Shown piece after piece: positions 7,498 through 15,687 of a stretch of 64,000 bases of DNA; position 1 is the first letter of the stretch, and every line of letters begins with the position of its first letter. The translations under genes were made by a program, and so were the position numbers. The notes beneath the pieces are model-generated. The model made no database searches and was not told where the DNA came from. It saw nothing but the letters and a program-made list of their open reading frames with translations. The stretch comes from Coriobacteriaceae bacterium AM113-163 (lineage in GTDB: Bacteria > Actinomycetota > Coriobacteriia > Coriobacteriales > Coriobacteriaceae): the NCBI GenBank assembly GCA_027673765.1, contig JAQDWB010000013.1:1-64000 (forward strand), read 5' to 3'.

Positions 7498-9387
7498 ATG
7501 AACGGAGTTTTGCTCATGGTTGTGGCCGCGGCGGTGCTCGCCTGTGGCTATCTGGGCTACGGCCGCTGGCTGGCCAACAAGTGGGGCGTTGACAAAGAGG
7601 CCCTCACGCCGGCCAAGCGCATGAAGGACGGCAAGAGCTTCTCGCCCGTCTCCGCCTTTACCGCGTTCTCGCATCAGTTCAGCTCGATCTGCGGTGCTGG
7701 CCCTGTCACGGGTACGATCGTCGCCATGGCCTTTGGCTGGCTGCCCGTCGTGCTCTGGGTCCTCGTCGGCGGCATCTTCTTTGGCGCCGTCCACGACTTT
7801 GGTGCTCTGTACGCTTCGATGAAGAACAACGGCAAGTCGCTCGCTCAGCTCATCGAGAAGTACATCGGCAAGACCGGCCGTCGCCTGTTCCTGCTGTTCT
7901 GCTGGCTGTTCTGCATCATCGTCATCGCCGCCTTCACCGACATGGTCTGCAAGACGTTCATGTTCACCCCGGCCGTTGACGCTTCTGGCGCCGCTACCGG
8001 TGCCATCGACTTCACCAAGTCCTATGCCGCTGGCTGCGCTGGCACCATCTCCATCCTGTTCACCTTCGTCGCTATCGCCTTTGGTTGGGCCCAGAAGAAG
8101 TTCAACCTCACCGGTGCCGCCGAGTTCGTCACCGGCGTGGTCCTCATGGTTCTCATGTTCGCCGTCGGTATGCAGTTCCCGGTCTACCTGGATAAGTTCC
8201 AGTGGTTCGCCGTCGTCATGGTCTACCTGGTCTTCGCTGGCGCTATGCCCATCCAGATGCTCAAGACCCCGCGTGACTACCTCACTTCCATCATGATGAT
8301 CGTCATGATCGCCTGCGCTGTCCTCGGCATCGTCGTCCTGGGCGTTAACGGCCAGGCCACTATCACCGCTCCGGTCTTCACCGGCTTCTCCACTGCCTCC
8401 GGCATGATGTTCCCGGTCCTGTTTGTCTCCGTCGCTTGTGGTGCTCTCTCCGGTTTCCACAGCCTCGTTTCTTCCGGCACCTCTTCTAAGCAGGTCGAGA
8501 AGGAGCAGGACGCCGTCAAGGTCGGTTATGGCGCCATGATCGTCGAGTCCTTCGTCGGCATCCTTGCCATCATCGTCGCCGGCATCATGTTCTCCGATAT
8601 GAACACCGCCGGTACTGGCGCCCTCAACGCCGGTGTCGCTTCCACCCCGTTCCAGATCTTCGCCGCTGGCATCTCCCGCGGTATGCAGGCCTTCGGTGTT
8701 GACGGTACGCTCGCTACCGTCTTCATGACCATGAACGTTTCCGCTCTGGCCCTGACCTCGCTCGACGCCGTCGCCCGCATCGCCCGCACCTCGTTCTCCG
8801 AGTTCTTTGCCCAGACCAACGACGCCCTGGCCATCGAGTCCAAGGCCGGCTACATGAAGGTTCTCGGCAACCCCTGGTTCGCCACGGTCGTCACCCTGCT
8901 TCCCGGTCTCGCCCTTGCCTTTGGTGGCTATGCCAACATCTGGCCGCTCTTTGGTGCTTCCAACCAGCTGCTCGGCGGTATGACCATGATCACCCTCGCC
9001 GTGTTCTGCAAGTGCACCGGCCGCAAGGGCTGGATGCTCTACGTGCCCGTCGCCTTCCTGCTCTGCTGCACCTTCACCTCGCTGGTCCAGAGCGCCATGG
9101 GCTGCATGACCGCTGTCCAGGCTTACGGCTTCTTCGGCACCATCCCGGCTACCGCCACCACGGCCGCCGTCTCCGTCGCCGCCACCAAGGGCTTGCAGCT
9201 CGTTTTCGCCGTCCTGCTGATGGTCCTGGGCCTCATCGTCGCCGTCAACTGCCTCAAGGAGTTCTTCGGCAAGGAGGCCGGCTCCATGCCCGACGAGGAG
9301 CCCGAGTGGTCCGAGATGGGCAAGGCCGAGTACGGTCGCGCCGCTGCCGCTGAAGTTCCTGCCGACGCCGAGGCCGCCAAGGCCTAG
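7498..9387 (+). CDS. cstA: CstA-family peptide/carbon-starvation transporter
   Basis: Polytopic inner-membrane protein of the CstA family, which takes up peptides (and in some members pyruvate) under starvation. The conserved N-terminal region SFSPVSAFTAFSHQFSSICGAG... is clear, followed by many hydrophobic helices over the whole length and a short acidic C-tail. 629 residues, somewhat shorter than E. coli CstA (about 700). Strong site AGAGGAGG before the ATG. Codon use is strongly biased to GCC, CTC and GTC, which suggests high expression. Single-gene unit behind an attenuator and closed by a terminator. Confidence 0.92.
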   Translation: MNGVLLMVVAAAVLACGYLGYGRWLANKWGVDKEALTPAKRMKDGKSFSPVSAFTAFSHQFSSICGAGPVTGTIVAMAFGWLPVVLWVLVGGIFFGAVHDFGALYASMKNNGKSLAQLIEKYIGKTGRRLFLLFCWLFCIIVIAAFTDMVCKTFMFTPAVDASGAATGAIDFTKSYAAGCAGTISILFTFVAIAFGWAQKKFNLTGAAEFVTGVVLMVLMFAVGMQFPVYLDKFQWFAVVMVYLVFAGAMPIQMLKTPRDYLTSIMMIVMIACAVLGIVVLGVNGQATITAPVFTGFSTASGMMFPVLFVSVACGALSGFHSLVSSGTSSKQVEKEQDAVKVGYGAMIVESFVGILAIIVAGIMFSDMNTAGTGALNAGVASTPFQIFAAGISRGMQAFGVDGTLATVFMTMNVSALALTSLDAVARIARTSFSEFFAQTNDALAIESKAGYMKVLGNPWFATVVTLLPGLALAFGGYANIWPLFGASNQLLGGMTMITLAVFCKCTGRKGWMLYVPVAFLLCCTFTSLVQSAMGCMTAVQAYGFFGTIPATATTAAVSVAATKGLQLVFAVLLMVLGLIVAVNCLKEFFGKEAGSMPDEEPEWSEMGKAEYGRAAAAEVPADAEAAKA

Positions 9388-9426
9388 TCGGTCGGACGGG
9401 TTGAATCTCCCATCTATTTGACTCGG

Positions 9427-9467
9427 AAAGACCGGGTCCGCAATCAAGCGGACCCGGTCTTTTTTCT
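9427..9467 (+). terminator. Terminator of cstA
   Basis: A perfect 15-bp stem (9427-9441 with 9448-9462) with loop AATCAA is followed by a T-rich stretch. Confidence 0.9.
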
Positions 9468-9476
9468 TTTCAAGAC

Positions 9477-10213
9477 TTTAGTCTGCTGGCCGCGCAGCGG
9501 CCAGCTTTAAACCACCCGCTACGCGGGTGGAGACAAACGGCTTTACAAAGCCACCCCTCCGACCGATATTGACGATTGTTCAGGCCGTCAAGAATTCGAG
9601 TCGAAGGGGTGGTCGCCATGGCCCAGAAGGCCTACAGCCTTTCCCACACGAAGTGGATGTGCAAGTACCACATCGTGTTCACGCCGAAGTATAGGCGCAA
9701 AGTGATCTACAACCAAATCAGGGGCGACATAGGGGAGATCCTCAGGAAGCTGTGCGAGTACAAGGGGATCGAGATAATCGAGGGGCACCTGATGCCCGAC
9801 CACGTGCACGTGCTGCTGGCGATCCCGCCGAAGTACAGCGTCGCGAGCGTCATGGGCTACCTGAAGGGGAAGAGCTCGCTGATGATATTCGACAGGCACG
9901 CCAACCTCAAGTACAAGTTCGGCAACAGGAAGTTCTGGGCGGAGGGCTACTACGTGTCCACCGTCGGCCTGAACGAGGCGACGATCGCCAAGTACATCAG
10001 GGAGCAGGAGTCCCACGACATCGCGCTGGACAAGCTGAGCGTGAAGGAGTACGAGGACCCCTTCAAGAGGGGGTGATGCTGCCGGTTCGACCGGCGCGCC
10101 ACGGGTCAAGATGCACTAGGCCTGGACGAAGTCCGGGCCCGCGCCTTTAGACGCGAGCCCGGGGCCCGTGGGTTATACCCTAAGAGCAAACCACCCTTTT
10201 TAAGGGTGGTTCT
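9477..10213 (+). mobile_element. IS200-type insertion sequence (tnpA only)
   Basis: One Y1 transposase gene between subterminal hairpins, as in IS200/IS605 elements. Left end: stems 9485-9493/9497-9505 and 9512-9519/9523-9530. Right end: stem 10189-10198/10202-10211 with loop TTT. The left inner stem and the right stem both carry CCACCC. A TTTA at 9477-9480 directly before the left end could be the target site. There is no tnpB. Outer boundaries are approximate. Confidence 0.7.
9618..10076 (+). CDS. tnpA: IS200-family transposase TnpA (Y1, HUH)
   Basis: Single-strand DNA transposase of 152 residues, the usual IS200 size. The HUH motif is HVHVLL and the catalytic Tyr lies in the helix of EATIAKYIREQE. 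YHIVFTPKYRRKV and GHLMPDHVHV are typical of the family. ATG at 9618 is chosen over 9576 because AAGGGG precedes it and the protein then begins like known TnpA. Frequent AGG (Arg) and ATA (Ile) codons differ from the CGC/ATC-rich neighbours and suggest acquisition. The gene is intact, so the element may be active. Confidence 0.92.
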   Translation: MAQKAYSLSHTKWMCKYHIVFTPKYRRKVIYNQIRGDIGEILRKLCEYKGIEIIEGHLMPDHVHVLLAIPPKYSVASVMGYLKGKSSLMIFDRHANLKYKFGNRKFWAEGYYVSTVGLNEATIAKYIREQESHDIALDKLSVKEYEDPFKRG

Positions 10214-10319
10214 GATTGTGATAACAGGTGGTGCAAGGGCGTTCTCGCAGATGTTTTGCGTGGATAGGCTCGTGCGTTGTACCATATGGACGTATATGTG
10301 TGCATATGAAAGGGGCCCC

Positions 10320-12512
10320 GTGGCCAAGACGGTATATTCCGATAATCAAAACAATGTCGATGCTCTGGCTGAGCGTCTGAGCAGCCAGACGTCGCTTTCT
10401 GCCGAGCGCGCCAAGCTGGTTGCCTACGACCTGCTCTGCCGCAAGGCGCTCAAGATTAAGTCGAGCGCGCTGGCGCAGATTTTCCGCTCCGTCGATAAGG
10501 AATGCGATACCAAGGCGATGCGCGATGAGCTTATCGCGGCAAATATCGTGACCAAGATCGAGGGCAGCGGCATTAACGGGCGCCCGGCGTTCTATACCAT
10601 CAATGTCGAGATCCGCGATGCCCAGGAGCAGCCTGCCGAGTCCGTCGAAGATTTTGTCGTCGAGGATTCCGCTGACGTGCCTGCTGTGGAAGAAGTTGCT
10701 CCGCGTGAGCATGTTGATACCGATGAGTTGCTCGATGAGAACGTCGTGCGTGCCTTTACGGCCAAGGCAGGGCGCGGCGGTTTTGGCGGGGGTGGCAAGC
10801 GCGATGCGCAGCGTCGCGCCCAGCAGGAGCGCTTCCGTCGCGCCGTTGCTCGAAAGGGTGAGACGGATGCCGAGGCTGTTGAGAACGAGGTTGCTGCCGA
10901 GTCGCAGAGGCCCGCGAAGGAGCAAAAGCCCGTGGAGGCCCAGGAGCCCCAGCGTCGCCGTGGTGCCCACTTTAAGGCTGCGCAGCAGGATGTCGCGCAT
11001 GAGGTTGAAGAGCTTTCCGAGGCCGCAGACGATGTTGAGGAGTCTGCCAAGAAGGCCCCGGGCTCATGTCGTCCCGGACGTGGTTTTGCGAGGCGCGCGT
11101 ATCCCGTAAGGCGTCAGGAGAAGGGCGAGCCGGCTCCGACCGCTCAGGCCGAGAAGGCCGAACAAACCGAGAAAACCGTTGAGCCGGCGGCTCGCGAGCA
11201 GCAACCTTCCGAGTCGCAGCCTGCGGCTGACACTGAGGTCAAAGCTCAACAGACCGCTGATAAGCAGGCGGGGGAGAGCGCCTCAGGCAAGCCCCGCCGT
11301 CGTCGTCACCGCGGCGGTCGTGGCTCAAATGCCGAGGCCGCGGCCGAGAAGACAGCGACACAAAACGGAGATGAGAAGGCCGAGACTCCGGTGGATCAGG
11401 TCAAGCGCCAGCCGGCGAAGGAGGCCAAGTCCGATCGTCCGCAAAAGCGCTCGTCTGCGCCCAAGCAGGAACGTAATACCCGGGCAGATTCCAAGCGTAA
11501 GCCTCATGCACAGGCTGAGCCTGCCGCGGCTGATAGTGCTACCCAGCAGCCCGAGTCGGCCGTCCACGGCGAGGTATCGGCGTTTGCCCTTGCCCGCGTT
11601 TTGGGCAGGCAGCTGCTCAAAGTTGTCCCTACGCCTACGGCGCTCTCTAAGATCAAGGAACAGCAGACTCAAATTGTTAAGGTCGAGGGCAAGGACGGCA
11701 AAAAGGCGCCGCAGCGCACTCAGCACAACGAGATGTCCAACCGCAAGATTGCCGAGGAAATCGCAATCATCCAGGCTTGGATCGAGCAAAACCGAGGTGC
11801 CGATACGCCGGTTGCCTCGCGCCGCCAGCGTGCCTACCAGATTTTTAACGACGAGAAGGCTTTTGACGGCAAGCACGGTGAGCGCCTGATAAGGCGCATG
11901 ACCGAAAAGGGCATCAGCATGCAGGCGATCAAGGTCGCCCCCAACCGCCCCGTGCACTTTACGGGTTTCTTTACGCTGGGCGCCGATAAGCCGTTCATTA
12001 TGGTCGAGAACCTGGACACCTACGACGAGATCGTCAGGCTGCTGCGTGGCCGCAAGCACGCCAAGCTCTTTGGCATCAAGGTGGGCGGCGTGATTTTTGG
12101 CGGCGGATGCAAGGCGAGCGTCTCGCATGCCCTGGACGATTATCTGGCCGAGATCGGCTATCGCTTTAACTACGTCTACTACGTGGGCGATATCGACCGC
12201 GAGGGCGCGCGCATCGTCGAGCAGGCTCGCAATGCCAATGTGGTTGAGATTCGCCTGCATGCCGGTATGTACCGCGCCATGCTCGCCGAGCATAAGCGTC
12301 GCGTGAAGGCCGGCGGCGAGTGCGAGCGCGCGGCTGCCAACCAGGGCGTGCCGCAGAACTTGGCGGCGACGATCAAGGATCTGCCCATGGTCACGCGCGT
12401 GCAGTTCCGCAATGTGCTACGTGAAGGCGGGCGCATTCCGCAGGAGATTCTGATGACCGCCGACTATCGGGATGGCGACTCGGGAAGCTTCGACCGCATG
12501 CTGAACAACTAA
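10320..12512 (+). CDS. Large protein with C-terminal JetD-like TOPRIM domain, disordered middle
   Basis: 730 residues from a GTG start with AAAGGGG 5 bases upstream; an in-frame ATG at 10206 lacks a site and overlaps the IS right end. Residues 1-100 look like a small helical, possibly winged-helix domain. Residues 105-450 are low-complexity, rich in Ala, Glu, Lys, Arg and Gln (RRRRHRGGRG), so probably disordered. Residues 450-730 resemble the JetD C-terminal (former DUF2220) TOPRIM nuclease: acidic Glu563 in IMVENLDT, GIKVGGVIFGGGC, and the DxD motif YYVGDIDREG (Asp624, Asp626), then REGGRIPQE. JetD cleaves DNA in Wadjet defence, but no jetABC genes are nearby. Function unknown; nuclease activity is an inference. 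Confidence 0.7.
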   Translation: MAKTVYSDNQNNVDALAERLSSQTSLSAERAKLVAYDLLCRKALKIKSSALAQIFRSVDKECDTKAMRDELIAANIVTKIEGSGINGRPAFYTINVEIRDAQEQPAESVEDFVVEDSADVPAVEEVAPREHVDTDELLDENVVRAFTAKAGRGGFGGGGKRDAQRRAQQERFRRAVARKGETDAEAVENEVAAESQRPAKEQKPVEAQEPQRRRGAHFKAAQQDVAHEVEELSEAADDVEESAKKAPGSCRPGRGFARRAYPVRRQEKGEPAPTAQAEKAEQTEKTVEPAAREQQPSESQPAADTEVKAQQTADKQAGESASGKPRRRRHRGGRGSNAEAAAEKTATQNGDEKAETPVDQVKRQPAKEAKSDRPQKRSSAPKQERNTRADSKRKPHAQAEPAAADSATQQPESAVHGEVSAFALARVLGRQLLKVVPTPTALSKIKEQQTQIVKVEGKDGKKAPQRTQHNEMSNRKIAEEIAIIQAWIEQNRGADTPVASRRQRAYQIFNDEKAFDGKHGERLIRRMTEKGISMQAIKVAPNRPVHFTGFFTLGADKPFIMVENLDTYDEIVRLLRGRKHAKLFGIKVGGVIFGGGCKASVSHALDDYLAEIGYRFNYVYYVGDIDREGARIVEQARNANVVEIRLHAGMYRAMLAEHKRRVKAGGECERAAANQGVPQNLAATIKDLPMVTRVQFRNVLREGGRIPQEILMTADYRDGDSGSFDRMLNN

Positions 12513-12520
12513 ATTCCGCC

Positions 12521-12657
12521 GGCCCCGGGAGAGCGGGGACACCGGCTTAGGTTTCCTGCTCTACAGTCCTGCTCACGACGGAGGCCACATTAAGTGGCCT
12601 CCTGTTCGTGCGGAACTCGCGATAAACCTAAGCCGGTGTCCCCGCTCTCCCGGGGCC
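12521..12657. repeat. Class A hairpin element, copy 2, with 34-bp perfect arms
   Basis: Arms 12521-12554 and 12624-12657 are perfectly complementary over 34 bp and contain GGCCCCGGGAGAGCGG. Between them is the 69-base class A core with inner hairpin GGAGGCCAC/GTGGCCTCC. Relative to copies 1 and 3 the inner stem has compensatory changes (GAAGG/CCTTC to GGAGG/CCTCC). It starts 9 bases after the TOPRIM gene stop. Confidence 0.85.
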
Positions 12658-12689
12658 TGTCGTGGCTTGGCCGTTGCATGCGGCTCGCT

Positions 12690-12722
12690 TTTCGGAACGG
12701 GGCTGACGGACACGTTCCGAAA
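12690..12722. repeat. Short inverted repeat TTTCGGAACG / CGTTCCGAAA
   Basis: A perfect 10-bp stem with a 13-base loop lies in the gene-free block after the class A element. It has no T-run on the plus strand. Function unknown; it may be another 3' RNA structure. Confidence 0.6.
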
Positions 12723-12760
12723 TCTACCACCGTCGCTGTACAGGGTGTCTATAAAGAGCC

Positions 12761-12990
12761 GTGGCCAAAAAACGGCAAATATGAGTACTGATACTCTTTT
12801 AGTAGCAGTAATTTTGACCAAATTTAAGGTGATTTGACGTGTCGATCGAGCAGATAAGCTGCCGTATCTCCTCAAGTGTTCATTAAAGGAAGACCTTGAT
12901 GCGAATAAATCTCATTAAGATCTTCTTTTATTAACGAAAATAATGTAGCTACAACGGTGACAGTACTCATATTTGCCGTTTTTTGGCCAC
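12761..12990. repeat. 230-bp AT-rich element bounded by 30-bp perfect inverted repeats
   Basis: 12761-12790 and 12961-12990 are exact reverse complements over 30 bp, beginning GTGGCCAAAAAACGGC. The 170-base centre is clearly more AT-rich than its surroundings and holds only an 11-codon frame (12898-12933), so it encodes no protein. It resembles a MITE, but no target duplication is visible. Confidence 0.75.
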
Positions 12991-13025
12991 AGTCCTTCGG
13001 AGGGTCCTCGAAAATAGTCCCGAGC

Positions 13026-13080
13026 CGGCACTTGGGGACGTTCCTATAATGCCGGCACTTAGGAGCGTCCCCAAGTGCCG
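13026..13080. repeat. REP-like hairpin with GGGGACG arms
   Basis: CGGCACTTGGGGACG (13026-13040) pairs perfectly with 13066-13080; the next six bases on each side also nearly pair. The tail word GGGGACGTT also occurs at 50148-50156, after hisE. REP sequences mobilised by TnpA-like (RAYT) enzymes often have such GC-rich hairpins; the link is inferred. Confidence 0.6.
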
Positions 13081-13083
13081 ACA

Positions 13084-13155
13084 CCGCGTCTGCCTGCGGC
13101 GGCCGCGCCCCGCTGCATCGCTCCGCACCCTTGCGGGTTCGAATCCCTCCGCTTG
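13084..13155. repeat. tRNA-associated repeat, copy 1
   Basis: Begins CCGCGTCTGCCTG, runs through CGGCGGCCGCGCCCCGCTGC and ends in GCGGGTTCGAATCCCTCCGCTTG, which is the T-arm and acceptor region of a tRNA in plus orientation. Copy 2 (13217-13337) is the same with one insertion. It is not a tRNA gene: the 5' half is missing. Confidence 0.65.
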
Positions 13156-13202
13156 GCGGCGTTGGCTCGATTTGCTTGACGTGAGGGGCTCTTGGCTGGT
13201 GT

Positions 13203-13337
13203 GGGACGGAGGGATTCCGCGTCTGCCTGGTCGGCGGCCGCGCCCCGCTGCGTCGCTTCGCTCCTTGCGTGCTGCGCTGGAAAACGCTTCGCGTTTCCTC
13301 AGCTCCGCACCCTTGCGGGTTCGAATTCCTCCGCTTG
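13203..13337. repeat. tRNA-associated repeat, copy 2, flanked by tRNA-Gln fragments
   Basis: 13203-13217 (GGGACGGAGGGATTC) is identical to the 3' end of the nearby tRNA-Gln at 13394-13408. The core shared with copy 1 starts at 13217. The element ends in GGGTTCGAATTCCTCCGCTTG, an inverted T-arm copy. A 45-base insertion with hairpin AAACGCTTCGCGTTT separates it from copy 1. Confidence 0.65.
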
Positions 13338-13342
13338 CCCAC

Positions 13343-13380
13343 AAGAAAGCGCCCTGGGCCGTTATGGGCTTAGGGCGCTC
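13343..13380 (-). terminator. Terminator of tRNA-Gln
   Basis: Stem AGGGCGC (13372-13378) with GCGCCCT (13349-13355), read on the minus strand, followed by TTTCTTGT. It lies just downstream of the tRNA-Gln gene. Confidence 0.75.
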
Positions 13381-13388
13381 AGTTTTAA

Positions 13389-13463
13389 TGGCTGGGACGG
13401 AGGGATTCGAACCCCCAACAGCCGGCACCAAAAACCGGAGTTCTACCGTTGAACTACGTCCCA
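13389..13463 (-). tRNA. tRNA-Gln (TTG anticodon)
   Basis: Minus strand: acceptor TGGGACG pairs with CGTCCCA, D-arm TAGTTCAACGGTAGAAC, anticodon stem CCGGT/GCCGG with loop TTTTGGT (anticodon TTG, codon CAA), T-arm GGGGGTTCGAATCCC, discriminator G and an encoded CCA at 13391-13389. Confidence 0.93.
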
Positions 13464-13501
13464 ATGTGTGGTGTTGCCCAAAAGCAACTCGTCTAGTTTA
13501 C

Positions 13502-14407
13502 CTAATCTGCGAGGGCATCGCAAACGCCGTCGAGTAGGCGTACGGCGAGCGTCTGCGCGTCGCTGGCCGTGAAGGTGCCGTTGTAGCGCGTCATGCCCGT
13601 GAGCTCAATGCGAATGCGAGCCGGCTTCTGCTGCGCGGCGACATTGGCGGTGCGGATGCGCTGGGCCAGGTTGTGGCACTCGGCGAGGGCAATCGTGGCG
13701 CGTGGCGCGGCGTCGGCGGGCAGCTCGTCGCTTGCGATCTCGAGCACCAGGTCAACGTCGGTTGGGACCTCGGAGTCGCAGAGCATCATGCCGCTGTTGT
13801 CGGTCGTTGCCGTGGCGATGTTCCACATGCGCGAAGCAACGCTGCGTGCGATGGGGTCCTCACCGATAACGGCGATCTGGAAGCGCTCGAGCACGTTGGC
13901 GGCGCGAGCAAAACCGATGCGGGACTCGGCTTCGGTGACCGAGGGCTTGCCCTCCCACACATGGTGCAGGCGGTTGATGTAGGCGTAGGTGTCCTGGAAG
14001 GCCATGCCGTCGGCAAACAGGCCGACATTTTCCTGGAACTGCTGCAGGGCGGCCTCGGTATGCGGACCAAAGTAGCCGTCGTCTTCGCCACAGGCAAAGC
14101 CCAAAACGTTGAGAGCGCGCTGCAGGGCCTGCACATCGGCGCCATGGAAATTGGGCATGCGCAGATACAGGGTGCGGTCGCCCAGCTTATACGAGGCGTC
14201 GACCAGGGCGCTCCAACAGGGGATATCGACGGCATGACCGGCAGCAAGGCCGCTGTCGAGCCTGAAGGTGCTGACGGCCTGCTCGGTGGTGGTGCCAAAG
14301 CGCTTGTCGACAACCTCGGCGTCATCGATTGTATAGCCGAGCTGCAGAAGGCGGGACTGGACGTCCTCGACGGCTGCTCCCTGCATGCCCGTGGTAATAG
14401 GTTCCAT
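13502..14407 (-). CDS. Peptidoglycan-binding domain protein, no signal peptide
   Basis: Two PG_binding_1 repeats are visible: GMQGAAVEDVQSRLLQLGY (about residues 7-75) and HGADVQALQRALNVLGFACG with DGYFGPHTEAALQQFQ (about 88-140). The remaining 150 residues are mixed alpha/beta without motifs I recognise; the two-repeat plus C-domain layout recalls actinobacterial CwlM-like proteins, but catalytic zinc residues are not evident. No signal peptide or membrane segment, so it is probably cytoplasmic or regulatory. AAAGGGG 8 bases before the ATG supports the start. 301 residues; monocistronic. Function uncertain. Confidence 0.75.
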   Translation of the reverse strand: MEPITTGMQGAAVEDVQSRLLQLGYTIDDAEVVDKRFGTTTEQAVSTFRLDSGLAAGHAVDIPCWSALVDASYKLGDRTLYLRMPNFHGADVQALQRALNVLGFACGEDDGYFGPHTEAALQQFQENVGLFADGMAFQDTYAYINRLHHVWEGKPSVTEAESRIGFARAANVLERFQIAVIGEDPIARSVASRMWNIATATTDNSGMMLCDSEVPTDVDLVLEIASDELPADAAPRATIALAECHNLAQRIRTANVAAQQKPARIRIELTGMTRYNGTFTASDAQTLAVRLLDGVCDALAD

Positions 14408-14546
14408 GAACGAACCCCTTTCGGCGTACCATTCGTACTATTTTGAGCGTGTGTCGGATAGACAACGCGAGACAATTTATAAACATGCACTCAATAGTGT
14501 AGCAACTTGTACCCAAACTCGCTGCCCACAGGTTTTATGACCCCCG

Positions 14547-15572
14547 CTAGTTAAGACGCTCCACAAAGAAATCTGCCATTGAGAGGAAGAGCTCGCGCGC
14601 ATGCGGGTCGAGCTCGACGCCTTCGATAGCGGCCTTGGCCTTAGCGGTCAGGTCGAGCGCATAGGTGTGGGCGTAATCGATGGAGCCGGTCTCCTGGAAG
14701 ATCTCCACGGCGCGTGCGAGCTGCGCAGGGTCCTCGGTGCCCGAGGAAAGGATTGCCTCGATCTCGTCGTGATAGCGCTCGTCTGACAGGGCATGCACGG
14801 CAACGAGGGTGCGCTTGCCCTCGGTGATATCGGTGCGGAAGTCCTTGTTGGCGGCCTCCTTGGTGCCGATCAAGTTGAGCAGGTCGTCTTGAATCTGGAA
14901 GGCAAGGCCCGTGTGCAGCCCAAAGGCGCGCAGTGCCTCAATCTGCTCTTCGCTGCCGCCGCCGATAATGGCTCCGGCGGCAAGCGGCGTCGCTCCGCTG
15001 TAGTACGCGGTCTTGTGCGTCGCCATGTCCAGATAATCGTCGACCGAAATGTCAAAGCGCTCGTCGCGGACCCAGCCCAGGTCGAGCGCTTGGCCCTCGA
15101 TGGTACGGACGATCATCTCGGTAAGCTCGTGGAGCACGTGAAGCTTCACGTCTGCGTTGAGTGTGGGGTCGTCGAGAACCGTCTTGGTGACCATGGTGAG
15201 CGCCAGGTCACCGCAGTTGATGGCAAGACCGGTGCCCTCGGTAAGGTGCATGCAGGGCTTGCCGCGACGAATCTGCCCGTTGTCGGCGATGTCGTCGTGG
15301 ATGAGTGCGCCCGACTGAAAGTGCTCGATGGCCGCCGCTGCGCTGCGGGCGCTCTCAAAGCTGCCGCCTACCGCAGTGGCGGCGAGCATGCAGATGAGCG
15401 GGCGGTGGCGCTTGCCAGCGTTTGCCGTAAATGCCGAGAGCGGGGTATACAGGTAGCGCTCGATATCGGCGGAAGTCGCCTGTCCGTCAAAGAACGTGGC
15501 CAGATAGTCGTTAATCTGGTCAAAGTGCTGGGCTAAAAAGCTGGTAAACGGACTGGACACGGGTTCTCGCAT
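14547..15572 (-). CDS. Polyprenyl diphosphate synthase
   Basis: Trans-isoprenyl chain elongation enzyme, supplying lipid carriers or quinone side chains. The first Asp-rich motif is LIHDDIADNGQIRRGKP (about residue 92) and the second is FQIQDDLLNLIG (about 225); KTAYYSGATPLAAGA holds the conserved Lys-Thr. 341 residues is normal. Chain length cannot be read reliably. The start codon context is weak (no clear ribosome site before 15572), and an in-frame GTG four codons later is an alternative. Confidence 0.88.
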   Translation of the reverse strand: MREPVSSPFTSFLAQHFDQINDYLATFFDGQATSADIERYLYTPLSAFTANAGKRHRPLICMLAATAVGGSFESARSAAAAIEHFQSGALIHDDIADNGQIRRGKPCMHLTEGTGLAINCGDLALTMVTKTVLDDPTLNADVKLHVLHELTEMIVRTIEGQALDLGWVRDERFDISVDDYLDMATHKTAYYSGATPLAAGAIIGGGSEEQIEALRAFGLHTGLAFQIQDDLLNLIGTKEAANKDFRTDITEGKRTLVAVHALSDERYHDEIEAILSSGTEDPAQLARAVEIFQETGSIDYAHTYALDLTAKAKAAIEGVELDPHARELFLSMADFFVERLN

Positions 15573-15687
15573 TCTTTGATAGGTTGCATCGTTGCATTAT
15601 GCAGACAACATATTGCCACATTAGGGCGTCGAGCGCGGCGGTTGAAGACGATTGGTCCATGCGGCCGCAAGTGCGGTAGGGGCTTGG

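Noticed and set aside
7339..9447. Long reading frame of 702 codons on the minus strand opposite cstA
   Set aside because: It is the mirror of the GCC/GTC-rich codons of cstA, gives a Gly/Asp/His-rich sequence with no fold, and has no ribosome site.
10206..10319. Upstream ATG start for the TOPRIM protein
   Set aside because: It begins within the right end of the IS element, has no ribosome site, and the extra 38 residues look non-coding.
10320..12512. Wadjet (JetABCD) defence system
   Set aside because: Only a JetD-like domain is seen; no jetA, jetB or jetC on either side.
12898..12933. 11-codon frame in the AT-rich element, with AAAGGAAG upstream
   Set aside because: Too short to judge, no downstream gene to regulate, and likely by chance in AT-rich DNA.
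13084..13337. Additional tRNA genes next to tRNA-Gln
   Set aside because: Only T-arm and acceptor 3' pieces are present; no D-arm, anticodon arm or matching 5' acceptor.
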